DNA of 64,000 nucleotides from Caprella mutica. Its lineage: Eukaryota; Arthropoda; Malacostraca; Amphipoda; Caprellidae. Both the position numbers and the translations under genes were made by a program. Location: positions 86,248 through 150,247 of the forward strand of contig CANNZV010000423.1 in the NCBI GenBank assembly GCA_947561585.1, written 5' to 3'. The notes under the pieces are model-generated. The model had not been told where the DNA came from. It was given only the letters and a program-made list of their open reading frames with translations, and did no database searches. This document shows positions 24,656 through 38,114 of this stretch, in pieces (position 1 is the first letter of the stretch; every line of letters starts with the position of its first letter).

Positions 24656-25092
24656 TGTAGCGGGTCCTGGCATTATCATAAATAGGCCAGTTACTCCTAC
24701 AATTATTATTCGTTTATTTTTGTTTTATTTATAATTAATGTAAGACATGTTGTATTTTCATTTATTTAATTTCAAAATAGTTTTCTCCAATGGAATTCAC
24801 TGTCAATATTCAAACTAATTATTATGTTTGTTTTACATAATAATATTGTATATTTGTTTAAATTTAGCTTAGTAGGAATTGTATAGCGTTTAAGAGTTCA
24901 TAAATAAATAATCTGGTATCTCTTATAGTTTTCATTCTCTTTGATATGTTGCTATAAGAGATATTTGTAAGACGGTTACCACAGTCTGGGAATACACCTT
25001 GCCGTAACGGACTAACTTTGGCGTTCAAGTTTGGCACACAAGGTTACCCTTAACGGACTAATAACGGCGATGGTAACGCCTAACGTCTTACT
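24656..25092. mobile_element. Solo LTR, 437 bp
   Basis: Begins TGTAGCGGGTCC and ends TTACT (TTACA in the other copy), flanked by ACAT at 24652-24655 and 25093-25096. The ZNF-2 locus has the empty site with one ACAT at 53076-53079. TG...CA ends with a 4-bp duplication fit a Ty3/gypsy-type LTR. No internal retroelement sequence is present. An identical-length copy is at 56622. Confidence 0.7.
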
Positions 25093-25096
25093 ACAT

Positions 25097-26705
<1,609 letters not shown>

Positions 26706-27053
26706 TGTAATCACTCGAACACGACTGAAATAACCGTCCGGTACATAAGAGAACCATACGATGAAATAACACACATGTACCATAAAATAATAAATATCAC
26801 TATCCAAATCTTCACACACAGAGAATAAGAAATTCTATCAATTTATTCATACGAAGCAATAACAAGGCTGATAGATATATCTTAGCTTTTTCATCGCAGA
26901 TTTTCCTGCTCGTCAACCTGTTCTTTGAATGGTATTAGATATTTATAGAATGATGAGTATTTTCTTTCTCAATCTTTTACTTTAGGAAGGAGACACATAT
27001 GTCATACATGTGGTAAGATAAAAATATTAATATACATGTCATTGAAACCTTAA

Positions 27054-27898
27054 GGGGACCGTCTCTCTAAAATAAAATGAAGTTTATTAATTAATGTACA
27101 AATTTGAAATTTTCAGGGCTAATGCAACAACTCAAATGGAGTATTTTTTATTTAGGATAATTTTTTAGACTTTGCCCTGTTCACCCCCACCTCCCCAAAA
27201 AAACTCAAATAGTGGGGTACTTTCAAAAGGCATCAATTCATACAACTTTTGAGATAAATGCATGATGTTGGTTTCTTCTTGTTTAAAATTAAGTTGTCTA
27301 CAAAGTTACACAGCTATTTTTCCGAATTGCATCTCACAACATTTGTGAGAGAGCCTTTTCTAATTACTTTTCATGAAACATGATATTCTTAAATATATCT
27401 CATTATAACTCCTCACTCATTTAGAAATTTGAAGAAACCCGCCTGTAACTTTGTGAGCAATTCATTTACGAAGAAAATGAAACAAACCACATGTCTCCAA
27501 CTCAAAAACTGTAGGAGTTGATGCTTTCTGAAATCGAAAAAATGTACTTTTCTGGACCGCCAATTTACTGATTTCTTTTTGGAAAAAGTTGTCCAACTGA
27601 AATAATTCTGGTTCCATAACTATGCGTGGTAACTCTGATTTTGGGTGTTGTGCCTTCTTCTTGATGCATCTTGTCAACAAATCATTTGATGTGAGATCCA
27701 AATAAACCCTCAATACTTGTGCTGGCAGGTCTTTTGACAGACCTGACAGGTATAATTTATAATATTGTAAAACTTTTTCGAAGCACTTCTAGATTGTTTT
27801 CATCTCTAATATTTTAATACGTTATCCAGGAGACTGTAAGACATCATATTATGCAAAAAAAGAATGCATTTTTTTCAGAATTGAGGGAGATGGCTCCT
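27054..27898. mobile_element. 845-bp TTAA-flanked element inserted in gene X copy 1
   Basis: TTAA at 27050-27053 and 27899-27902. Imperfect inverted ends GGGGACCGTCTCTC and (reverse complement) AGGAGCCATCTCCC. Copies 2 and 3 have a single TTAA at 37232-37235 and 59348-59351 in matching flanks, a clean empty site. Kolobok/T2-like by ends. An open frame (27742-27462, minus) inside may be a transposase fragment or a captured exon. Confidence 0.75.
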
Positions 27899-30791
27899 TT
27901 AACACCTGCATAATAAAACTAGATTACGTGCACTCGGTAGAGCGCATACCTTCGCCGCCGTTTATCCGTTTTCTACCAAAATCTAATACACTGGTGACTA
28001 GATAGTGACTAATCCTTCCACAAAGTTTCATGCAAAACTTCCACAAAATTTCAATTCACAATAGAATGAAAATAAGATTACTGGAATGAAAATAAAAAGG
28101 TTGAAAAAACTTTGATCATCAAAGTTTTAGAAGGAAGAGCATTATAAAGTAGGTAGAGGAAAAGAAGATGTAATTTACAGGAAAAAGTGTAATAGATTTA
28201 GTGGATTCCTGAAACTATACTAACTCATGAAATGAAACATATTGTAAGTTCATGTCAGCATGAATTGTGAACTTTACATTTACTATTTCTAATTTGACAT
28301 AGCCAGCCAACGTAATAAAGGATAGAATTTTTGATGAAAACTAGTTTACATGTGCCGTCAAATATGACTGCCTACTTTAGAATATCAATACTAGGGACAC
28401 TGATTGTAGTTCAATTTATGTTCTAATTACTATCCCTGGTCCCACAAGAAATTACTCACCAGTCTCCTGAGCTTGACATAACATGGCTTCAGTCTGTGAA
28501 TTTGTTGCTGCTTTGGAGAGTCCTCCAATCTAAAAAAAATCATCTGTCAATTATTGATAATTTGAACTAAAGTTATAATGGCATGAATATTCAGAAAATT
28601 TACAACTAGTTACCATATTCAATTAGTATTTTTAAGTTATAGCTAAAGTAGATTCCCATTTGTGTTACGACAATCAGGTGTATTATATTAAAGATAATAA
28701 AGTTTCATCATCTAGGAGCTACCTGAAGAATTACTAACTAATTATTTCCCATGACTTTATTTATAAACTATCCATTGGTTAATTTCCCTTCATTTTCCTC
28801 TGAATCAACTCACTCTACTCCGATTTTCCTCTCGAGTGTCACCCGTTTCTTCAAATCAGAAGAATTATCGAGATGTTCAAAAGGCTCCACCTTATCAGCA
28901 TTTAATTCTCTTTCAACAGTTGCATCTGTGTCTTCATTCTCAACTATGAGACTCACTGCTACATGAAGCATAAGGCTGCACTGCTGGTTAGACTCACCAC
29001 CTTCATATCAATAAAAAAATGTAAAGCAATGCCTATGCATCATAGTAAATTTATTTTATTACTTTCATAGAGAAATTATCACATTCCTTCTTTTCTCTAA
29101 TTTAAAAAAAATCACATGCCTTGTAATTACATTCCTCTAAACATTCTTCCAAGACTTTGTAAGTTCAGCAAATTATTGACAAAATATATTTCATAAACAC
29201 TATCCTTGGTCGATGACATAATTAAAATTTGACAAACTGGAGATGGTTAAAGAGTATAGATTTCAAACAAAAAGAGTTACAAAAAATATTTCAATTCATG
29301 TGTATTAATAACTACCCATTATAATGAGTGTTGGGAAAATGGAAACACTTCAGGTTAAAGGAAATTTCACTCTCGGAAAATTCGGTCTCAGTTTATGTGT
29401 TATTAAAGAACAATAATAGAAAAAGTTGAAATTATGAAAACTAAAATGTGTAGTTTACCACTATATCAAATATTCTGAAATTCAATATTTTTTATATCTG
29501 TTTAAAACTTATAGTTGATATTAGATACTAACCATCAAAAGTTTGTTTGTGAAGATATTTTGCAGCATTTATGTCATCTTCAGATTCATCTTCACTGCTG
29601 CTTGCATACCAAGAGTTAATGAAGTGACTGCAACATCTCTTGTTCTCCTTCCATTTGTATCTAAAATTTAGCAACAGTAATAAGCAACAGAATCAAAATA
29701 TAAACAGGGGAACTAATTCAAAAGTGAATTTTTACACTCACGCAATCTGTAAAAGTGTTCCAGTTTTACATTTAATGGGATCTTTGGTGAGAAGTTGAAT
29801 GTTTTGAACCTGTGAATTCACTCTCTCATACTCCGCTACTAGATCATCTAATAAAATTCCAAGATCCTAGAAATAGGAGAGAAATTAATCAAATTATAGA
29901 TGAAAATAACTTATAGCTAATAGCAACTATTGGTTACATGATAAAGAGTAGATTGAAAATATTTGATTTGAAATATCTATAAAAAATGAATAATGTAATT
30001 ACAGATAGGAACAAATATTGTAATTCTATAGTTAAATGTTCGAGGTAGATGCTTTTTAATAGTTTTTATCTCCTATTATTTGTACTAAAGAATTGTAATT
30101 CTAGAACTAATCACAAAAGTATTAGGAACTTTATTATAAAATGCATGAGCAGATTAACAGCTGATATCTGCAAGACAAACCTTCCAATGTTCCAGAGTCA
30201 TCCATTTATCAGTTTCCTCATTTTCTGAGACTATGTCTGTTGTCAAAGCAGAGAGTCTTAGAGGTACGGGATGAACTTCTGTGACTAACAGACTGCCATC
30301 ATCGACCTAACAAGAGAACAAATTGAACTACAGTGTTCCAGAAAAAAGTGTACCCAACTATAAAATTGGTATATTTCAACAACTACGGAAGATACACTTT
30401 TCTTTTCTAACATAAATTTTCATGAAGTTGTAATGATTTTTGTGAATATTATAACGATTTTATTGATGAGTGGTGAAATTGGCTTTGCGCAAATGGTCAG
30501 AAAACGGACAATGCGTTAAATTCAATTATAAAAAATTTCTATTAGACTTTAGCTATTGACTATTGTGTATGTTTTTTCTACCTCCATTTCCAAGGAAGTG
30601 GAAGATGGAGTTTTCCCCAAATTAAATTAGTTACAATGAAGGTAACACACACCACCACAATATCAAAAAAAGAAATAAAGCAATTTCTTTATAGTATAGG
30701 AAACAGAGAGGAGGAGGCCTGTTTGGAATTAAATTATATAAAATTAATAACTCACCTTCAAATATTCTACATATTTTCCATTGATTCTCAT
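27462..30791 (-). CDS. Gene X copy 1, multi-exon, function not recognised
   Basis: Exons in coding order: 30791-30756 (start MRINGKYVEYLK), 30306-30181, 29866-29742, 29660-29533, 29000-28957, 28529-28460, and possibly 27742-27462. All junctions are GT/AG and phases agree; with the last exon the product is 269 residues. Seen: an acidic, Ser-rich stretch (YASSSEDESEDD) after KWKENKRCCSHF; a Leu-rich segment DLGILLDDLVAEYERV; no signal peptide or membrane segment. Exon 5 can instead read through its donor to a TGA at 28812-28810. The last exon lies inside a TTAA element absent from copies 2 and 3, so it may be coincidental or recruited. I do not recognise the family. Identical splice sites in three copies support the model. 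Confidence 0.55.
27930..28030. repeat. Possible non-LTR retrotransposon tail (RTE-like)
   Basis: gtgcactcggtagagcgcat ... aagtttcatgca, which in copies 2 (37258-37440) and 3 (59375-59555) continues to gaccttgacctttgaga. This resembles 3' regions of RTE-type retrotransposons by memory of such motifs only. Truncated here. Confidence 0.3.
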
Positions 30792-30936
30792 AGCTCAGAA
30801 GATATAATTATACAATATTTAGCAGAGGCTTATTTAGTATCTGTAGACAATTTAAGATGTAGTAATTACTAATGCAAAGGAAGAAACAATTGAAAGACAA
30901 AGTTACCATATTGGTAGCAGATAGTTGAAGCTAATA

Positions 30937-31123
30937 CAATTCCACCGACTTAGCATGAAATACAGACTGTCTGAGACTGGCTTATGCTTCATGCCCACTC
31001 TGGAAAATACCTTAGGCTATAACAGATGAATTTTAGAGGACCAATGCTGCGGATTATACAGTTCCCATTAATTTATTACTGTATTCAAGTTTTTCTAAAC
31101 TCTAACATCTCTATTAATCCATC
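30937..31123. other. Breakpoint between gene X copy 1 and unrelated sequence
   Basis: Similarity to copies 2 and 3 stops near 30937 (gcagata). A family A end fragment (accgacttagcatgaaatac ... agactg) follows at once. No gene. Confidence 0.5.
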
Positions 31124-31524
31124 CCAGTCTGTATTTGGTGCAAAAAATCCCACTGACTTTTTGAAAAAGCTGAAAAAATCCACCATAAATTTCCAGTTAT
31201 TTGGCTGATACACCAACATTTTCCCAATTTATTCATCGAAATGCAAAAATTAATGGTAACATAGGAATAAATAGCTAAAAATTGACCGACTTTACCAGAA
31301 AATTATTTTCGAGGGGAAAAATTCCACCGACATGTCGATGGAATTTACCCATACTGCAAGAACTGGTAAACTGTACTCCAAAAAATCCCCTATTTTGGCT
31401 TCTGTTTTCAGTAAAATACATGTAAATATAGGAGGAAATTAAGGATTGTTAACACAGAACATGTTAAAAATGTCCCATATTCTGCAGACTGGGAATTTAC
31501 CACGAAATACAGACTGGAATCGGG
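31124..31524 (+). mobile_element. Family A element interrupted by a B element
   Basis: Starts CCAGTCTGTATTTGGTG after AATCCATC (31116-31123). The right end cgaaatacagactgg stops at 31517 and AATCCATC recurs at 31525-31532, seven bases further on. The element at 31349-31492 splits its right arm. Confidence 0.7.
31349..31492. mobile_element. Family B element, 144 bp, inserted in A
   Basis: Ends CCATACTGCAAGAAC and TTCTGCAGACTGG, flanked by GAATTTAC (31341-31348 and 31493-31500). The body contains tacatgtaaatataggagg. Non-coding. Other B copies: 42347-42491, 43139-43280. Confidence 0.8.
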
Positions 31525-31554
31525 AATCCATCAGAAAAGACCACTTTTTCCAGA

Positions 31555-31795
31555 GCCTGACTGTATTTCATGGTAAATTCCACCGACTTGTCGGTGGAAT
31601 TTTTCTCCATTGAAAATAATATTCTGGCCAGTCTATAGAAACTGGTAAAGTGTTCGTAGAGATCTCTTATTTTGTTTGTAGCAAAATTAATGTAAATATA
31701 GGAATTAATTGAAAATTGTTCGGAAAGAATATCCCAAATATCTCCCATATTCTGCAGACTGGTATTCTGGCAAAGTCGGTGGATTTTCCATGTGT
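31555..31795 (-). mobile_element. Family A fragment interrupted by a B variant
   Basis: A-type left end CCTGACTGTATTTCATGG, broken in attattctgg by the element at 31628-31762, then gcaaagtcggtggattttcc before the copy stops. Confidence 0.65.
31628..31762. mobile_element. Family B variant, 135 bp, inserted in A
   Basis: Ends CCAGTCTATAGAAAC and TTCTGCAGACTGG, flanked by TATTCTGG (31620-31627 and 31763-31770). The body contains aaaattaatgtaaatatagg. Partial relatives at 31910-31990 and 34057-34160. Confidence 0.8.
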
Positions 31796-31992
31796 ATCTC
31801 TTGAGACTATTTTAGGAGTGATTTACTTGTTATTTAAAGGTTTTCAAACTTATTTAACCGCTCAAAAGTCGCCAATATACTACTGGCGACCCAGATTGTA
31901 TTTGGCGGTAAATTCCCAGTTTGCAGAAACTGGTGAAGTGTTTGTAATCGTAGAGATCTCTTATTCCGTTCATAGCAAAATTAATGTAAATA

Positions 31993-34056
31993 GGGTGTTT
32001 TTGCCAGTAATCTGTCACTTAAGGATAAATTAAAAACAAATACCAATAACAAGTCACATATAAACGCTACCAACGCGATGCAACTATCATTACAAAGCTG
32101 GAATTTTTATCTTTCCAATCGCTTTACACATAAACACATTTTTATTATTACTTATGCAATTAAAAGTAAAAATGTCCCATTAGTCTAAAATGCTAGTAAT
32201 CGTCATAGCAATATCTATGTTCGGTCACTTCCAATTCTATTATCGTCAGGTGGCCAATCATAAGGAACTAATGTTCGTCATACTTGTTGATTAGTGACTG
32301 ATCATGGTATAATTAGTATAATTATTCTCCCGCTTCTAATTACTAGTAATAGATTTAGTCATACCTAATATCTATACAATCAATATGTATTTTTTATTAA
32401 CGTAATTCCTACTGTACTAAGTAGTAGTAAGTATTATGCTTATATTATTATTACCTACCCATAGGCCATACACACAATCAAACACTTCGTCAATTGTTAA
32501 AAATACGTTATATTTTAGTGTTGTCATTTCATTCGAAAGTTTTAACATGTTATACATTGTTGTTTGCCATACACCAGAATTGAAAACTAAGTTATTTCTA
32601 TATAAATGTGATTATTTATTTACATAAGCTGAAGCTCCTACAACTGCTACCTTCTACATGCAAGAGGAAATAATTACCCGGCCGCTTTAAGAATCAACGG
32701 CTACTTTAAATTAAGGTTTATTATATATTTGATTCGTCTGCCAAGTATACATAGATTATATTCAGATATTTTAAAATTGACAATCAATGCTTAATTTATT
32801 CATTTCTCAGAAGACTCAGATTGGTATTTAGTAATATCAATTAATTAAGTTTTAGCCTCTATACGTTTTCTTTGATTATAATAGTTCTGAAAAAAGGGGT
32901 AACTATCTTAAATAAAAGCAAGTCGTAATTGTCATGTGCATTTCATGTCTATTTAGTTGCAGATATCTTAGCCTTATTATAATGCTAACTATAAGTCTAT
33001 AACACATTTTATTTACTGATAAAATTATTTTGAAATTGATTTACCTCAATTAGATTTTCATTGAAAAAGTAATTTTCGGCCCCTAAATAACTGTTGCTTT
33101 GTTTAAGTTTAAACGGGACATAATTCGAATGTCCCCTTAAAAAATAAATGCCGATATATATGCCGTCTACATTCCCTCTAGTTTGCCCTCTTCCACTATT
33201 GTGATGTAGATTCAACCACAGTGTCGCTATCCATTCTTTGTCGCTATCAATGACGTCACAACCTGGAGTGGAAGTCCGGGTTTCTGTTGATTCTAAATCC
33301 TTCTGATTGAATTTTACGTATTTTGGTTATTGACAAACGCCATATATAATTCACACGTGACACTATATAAGTGGGTATGATTATGTAAAATATTTATATA
33401 TTTGACGTTAAAGTAATCATATCTTGTTATCATATGTAATAACGTACTTTATTCGGAGAATATACAAGCTTAACTATCTCAAAATTTATTCATTAATGTT
33501 ATCGGCCAATGTAACGATATAAATTAATTAGTTAAAATACCAGTTTGTTATCGGACGCATGACTGGAAGTTTTTCCAGTAATCGTCAGGGTGGACGGATG
33601 GATTCTATGTTTAATCGGCCAGTCTGTCCGAACATTAAAATCAGATGTTCTGATAATCTAGTGATCGGACTACCATTTTAAATAAAAAGTAAGTATTTGT
33701 TTGCTTAAATTTTAAAATGCACTGATAGATCGTAAAATGTACATCTAGAAAAACATACACCTGGTAGCTACATTAAAAGCTACTGAAACACACTCAGGAG
33801 TTTCAAAGAGGAACCGTTCTCTTATGAAAAATACAACGAACTGACCGATAACTTGACTTTCCGACAATGATTGGAAGCTACCTGTTAATTTGTGTGGTTA
33901 AATGATTAGAAAGAATTACTAATCAATTATAGTGGTTGATTCTTTAATAATTTAGTACGTATGCCTCTATTCCTTAATATATTATATAGAAAATTATGCT
34001 CAATGTGTCTGCTATTCCGATTACTAGAGGTATGCCGATTACTGGCACAAACACCC
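31993..34056. mobile_element. 2.06-kb TA-flanked element without recognisable transposase
   Basis: Terminal inverted repeats GGGTGTTTKTGCCAGTAATC with TA on both sides, inserted in a B-variant body (…atgtaaata / tatagagattaatt…) whose uninterrupted form is at 31690. Sub-terminal gattactgg and atcggnc motifs recur (33480-33660, 34015-34045). The interior has only short open frames (32436-32627 +, 33009-33215 -) and no family motif. A cAMP-response-type palindrome TGACGTCA is at 33251-33258. Confidence 0.65.
33251..33258. promoter_or_regulatory. CRE-type palindrome TGACGTCA
   Basis: Perfect 8-bp ATF/CREB consensus inside the 2.06-kb element, about 40 bp upstream (minus strand) of a short open frame starting at 33215. 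Occurrence by chance is possible. Confidence 0.25.
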
Positions 34057-34865
34057 TATAGAGATTAATTCAGAATTGTTCGTAGCAAAATTAATGTAAA
34101 TAAAGGAATTAATTCAAAATTGTTTGGAGAGAATATCCCAAATATCTCCCATATTCTGCAGACTGGATAAATTCCAATGATATGTCAGGAGATATTCAAT
34201 TTCTCTAATAAAAAAATTCCTGCAATCTCGGAGGATATTTAGCTATTAATTCCTATATTACCATTAATTTTTGGAGGGGAAACTGGAAAAATGTTGGAGG
34301 ACTAGACAAATTGATGAAAAATGTTGGCAGCTATTTCTCAGATTTTTGATAAAGTCAGAGGAGTTCAGTGCACCAAATACAAACTGGCAGTGGCGACTTT
34401 GTCCACAAATTAAAACATGGCCGACTTTGTCAGAATACCTAATATTTTCAATGGAGAAAAAAACACTTTGTCACTTGCCAGGTCATTAAAAAATCATGTT
34501 GAGAGTATGTCGGTTAAGGCCAATTAATTGGCTTAGATTTCTAAAGGTCAAAACTCAGATGTCTAATTGGCTTTAAATTTTTAATTGGCTCAGAATGTTT
34601 GTGAAATTTTGGCTCAAATATTGGCGTACAATTTCCCAGCATTTGAAACATTGGTACACATCAGAAAACAACCACGGCAAAAATTCTAATATTCAAAATA
34701 ATACAATTAACTAAGTCGCTGCCCAATGCAGGGGCACACTGCCGTGTGTTCGTATTTGTTTATGCGCAGAAGAGTCTAAAATTCGTATCAAGGCATACCA
34801 TACCTTGTAAGTTATTATACCTTGCTTACAAGTTACAACATTGCTTATTTCCTATTTAGACCGCC
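34057..34865. repeat. B-variant tail, family A' copy, D repeat and E module in series
   Basis: 34057-34160 finishes the interrupted B variant. 34150-34386 is an A' body (caatgatatgtcaggagata ... caccaaatacaaactgg). 34387-34500 matches 44320-44420. 34505-34650 is a D repeat. 34665-34865 is an E module continuing to cctatttagaccgcccg, where the LINE begins. Confidence 0.6.
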
Positions 34866-37083
34866 CGTTTAAATTTTTTTTTTTTTAGTCAGATTTTAAA
34901 GCAAAGGGAGGAGGTTGCCCATATGAAACGGACCTACACTCCCCGGATGCAATCATCATAAGGCTGTCCATTCTAAAGACTTTATTGATCATACTTAAAA
35001 AACAGGTTAAAAATGCAGTGCATGATAGTTCTGCTCCCTACAAATATAATATATACATTTTAATGTTAAAAAAAAAACAGCACCAGACCATGAACCAGCA
35101 CACACGACACCACCAGCTCGCCAATCTCATTCAATCATTCTCAACTTTCCTTCCCTTTCTTTCCACATCAATTTCAAGTAGGCTTTAGCATCATCTGGAC
35201 ATACACCATCAACAAACAATAAAATTTCTTCCAAAGATTTGCCGACCATACCATTCACCACTCTGATATGTTCTAAACTATTACATTCCAATAGGAAATG
35301 CTCCATACTCTCATCACAATCCCAATTACATTGTTAGGGGTGTAATTATTTTCTCCTCAGGTGCAATAACCCTTGTATTTTTCAGATCACTTGTAATCAA
35401 TTAGTTGTCAACTTGTCCGTGGTCAAAAATACATAGCTCAGTCATTATATAGCCTTTAATCCAATCTTTACGAGATTCCTGGTATGCTTGATTCTCCTGG
35501 TGTGCTTGATTCTCCTGGAATACTTGATTCTCCTGGAATACTTGATTCTCCTGGAATACTTGAGGCTTCTGGAATACTATAACTCTTCCTCATCTTTTGA
35601 CTACTGTATCCTGGTTTCAGTTGGAGCGGTCAGTCTTGGGTGTTTGAATGAGGCCAGTGCAACAGCAAGGACCAGCACCTGAAAATACCCTTTTACGCAT
35701 TAAATAGTAATCAAAAATATCTAGGTAGCAAGTTAATTAAGTAGTACTATGCTTCTACTCAATTTGTACTGTCTGGGCTAATATTCCTACTAACAATCTT
35801 CTCTCCTGTACTATAGAAATATTTCCAGTCTTTATCGAATTAGGACAATAAATAGATAATTTGCCAATTGTTATAAGATTTTATCATTTTCCTGAGGTTG
35901 GCAGATATTGGGGGAAGGGGGAGAAAGAGTCAATATCAATATTGTGGTGAGTACCTAAGTGACCTGACATTAGCTACTTTGAGATTGGCAGTTAGTTGAT
36001 TCGTCTTTTTCCTTGGTTCAGGTTGACTGATCGAGCTATCGTTGAGGCGTTGGTTGGTGGACTTTGGGGTGGAGAATTGCTCGGTGAGAACCCTATAAAC
36101 AATCCTTGAAATCTTAGTAACATAACTTACAATTGATATCCCCATTCTCAAAACGCTTCCTCCAACCCAATTTTAAACAATTTGCTCTGGCTCTAAACAT
36201 TAAAAAAGACTCCTCAGTGTTGTCATAAAATAGTTCCTCTTTCATTTCCCTTTTAAAATGTTTATATAGACTTAAAGTAGACTTTGAGTCCAATTCTTCT
36301 CTCCATCCATTTTCATCATAATCCTCAACCATACTTTCTAACCTTTCCTTTGACATATTACTAAGTTCTTGAACATTTTCAATATTCAAAATTTCTAAGT
36401 ACTCTTTAATTACTTTCACTAGTTTATCATCACCTTTTACAAATTGCTCTCTAAAGATCTCTCTCACCATTTCATTTTCAGCAGAGTACAAATATCTAGC
36501 AAAGTTTAATTTCACCTTAATATCCCTTCCTTTCAGACTACTACTCTTGATCTCTCCTCTCATGGCCACTATTGGGGTATAACCAGGGGCTGCTAGGATT
36601 TTCCTCCAGACAGAGTTTTCTGTTCTCTCAATCTTTAACATCTCCCCTTTGTTCCATACATAATACTTGGCATTACTGCATTGTTCCAATGAGTCTTTCC
36701 CATCATTATTCTATTACAGCTCTTTATTATTACGCTATATGTCAAATTTCCCATTCTTTCTATTTCTTTCAACTCATGTTCCTTATGACTTTTAAAACAC
36801 TTTTTACTGTCATTAATAGTAAGACCTAAATATTTCATTTCATTCTTCACAGCAATTCCACTTATTGCAATAGGCTTACTCTTCATATTGAAAATCATTG
36901 AAACACTTTTACTCCTATTAATATCCAGTCCAATTTTTCTGCCTGTAGTCTCAATCAACTCTATCAAATTTCTCATTTCATCTGTATTCTTAGTCAAGAG
37001 CAGGCCATCGTCTGCGAAAAACAGAACCGGTATGTTGAATCTATCATTCCCAAAACCTAGCCTTTCTTTAACTAAATACCGAA
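34864..37083 (-). pseudogene. Non-LTR retrotransposon (LINE), frameshifted and interrupted
   Basis: The reverse-transcriptase frame 37099-36635 has FFADDGLLL (the [F/Y]xDD catalytic motif), then LDINRSKSVSM and MKYLGLTIN, standard RT blocks. A frameshift near 36660 leads to 36689-36114 (LKIERTENSVWRKIL ... GDINCKLC). The C-terminal Cys/His region resumes at about 35337 (CDESMEHFLLEC) and ends at a stop near 35130. The minus-strand 3' end has a run of about 13 A at 34876-34864, joined to an E module whose empty site is at 47775. The 5' part (endonuclease, most of RT) is missing. Clade not assigned. The first residues of the 37099 frame come from the adjoining gene X block. Confidence 0.8.
35337..36117. 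other. ~780-bp insertion splitting the LINE C-terminus
   Basis: Lies between the CKLC and CDESMEHFLLEC blocks. It contains an ~18-bp tandem repeat (35477-35580, ttgattctcctggaatac, five units). No clear terminal repeats or target duplication. Two open stretches on the minus strand (near 35690-35590 and 36100-35936) have no recognised motif. Confidence 0.45.
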
Positions 37084-38114
37084 ATCTTAGCTTTTTCATC
37101 GCAGTTTTTCATGCTCGTCAACCTGTTCTTTGAATGGTATTAGATATTTATAGAATGATGAGTATTTTCTTTCTCAATCTTTTACTTTAGGAAGGAGACA
37201 CATATGTCATACATGTGGTTAAATAAAACCTTTAACACCTGCATAATAAAACTAGATTACGTGCACTCGGTAAAGCGCATACCTTCGCCGCCGTTTATTC
37301 GTTTTCTACCAAAATCTAATACACTGGTGTCTGGATAGTGACTAATCCTTCCACCAAGTTTCATGCAATATGGTTTTATACTTTTGAGTTACAAATGACC
37401 TTGACCTTTGAGAGAACAGCAGGGAGTTAGTTATCCTCACCAAATGCATTACATGTAACATATTTCGAATAGATTTGCTAATCCTCACTAAAAATATATA
37501 TCATTTTTAAACAATTTCTATAAACCACAGAGCTTTTCCATTCCGTGGCGAATGAAAAATGTAATTGTAGAGAATTTGTTACTTTTTTCCCATGATTTAT
37601 TCTGTAGAGGAATATGACACTGAGTAATAGTGAGCTTTTGGCTAGTCAACTGTAAATTAGATCACTTAGTTTAAAACAAGCTAAATAATTCTCCAACATA
37701 AACATTATATCAGTAATTGAACAGAGCTATCAACCAATGAATGAAAATAAAAAGATTGAAAAAACTTTGATCATCAAAGTTTTAGAAGGAAGAGCATTAT
37801 AAAGTAGGTAGAGGAAAAGAAGATGTAATTTACAGGAAAAAGTGTAATAGATTTAGTGGATTCCTGAAACTATACTAACTCATGAAATGAAACATATTGT
37901 AAGTTCATGTCAGCATGAATTGTGAACTTTACATTTACTATTTCTAATTTGACATAGCCAGCCAATGTAAAAAAGGATAGAATTTTTGATGAAAACTAGT
38001 TTACATGTGCCGTCAAATATGACTGCCTACTTTAGAATATCAATACTAGGGACACTGATTGTAGTTCAATTTATGTTCTAATTACTATCCCTGGTCCCAC
38101 AAGAAATTACTCAC

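Noticed and set aside
28751..28966. Plus-strand 71-residue frames at 28751, 38405 and 60571
   Set aside because: They lie opposite gene X exon 5 and its read-through region. Conservation reflects the duplication, not coding.
30636..30872. Plus-strand 78-residue frames at 30636 and 40330
   Set aside because: Opposite gene X exon 1 and its intron; copy 3 breaks the start context, and the frame has no motif.
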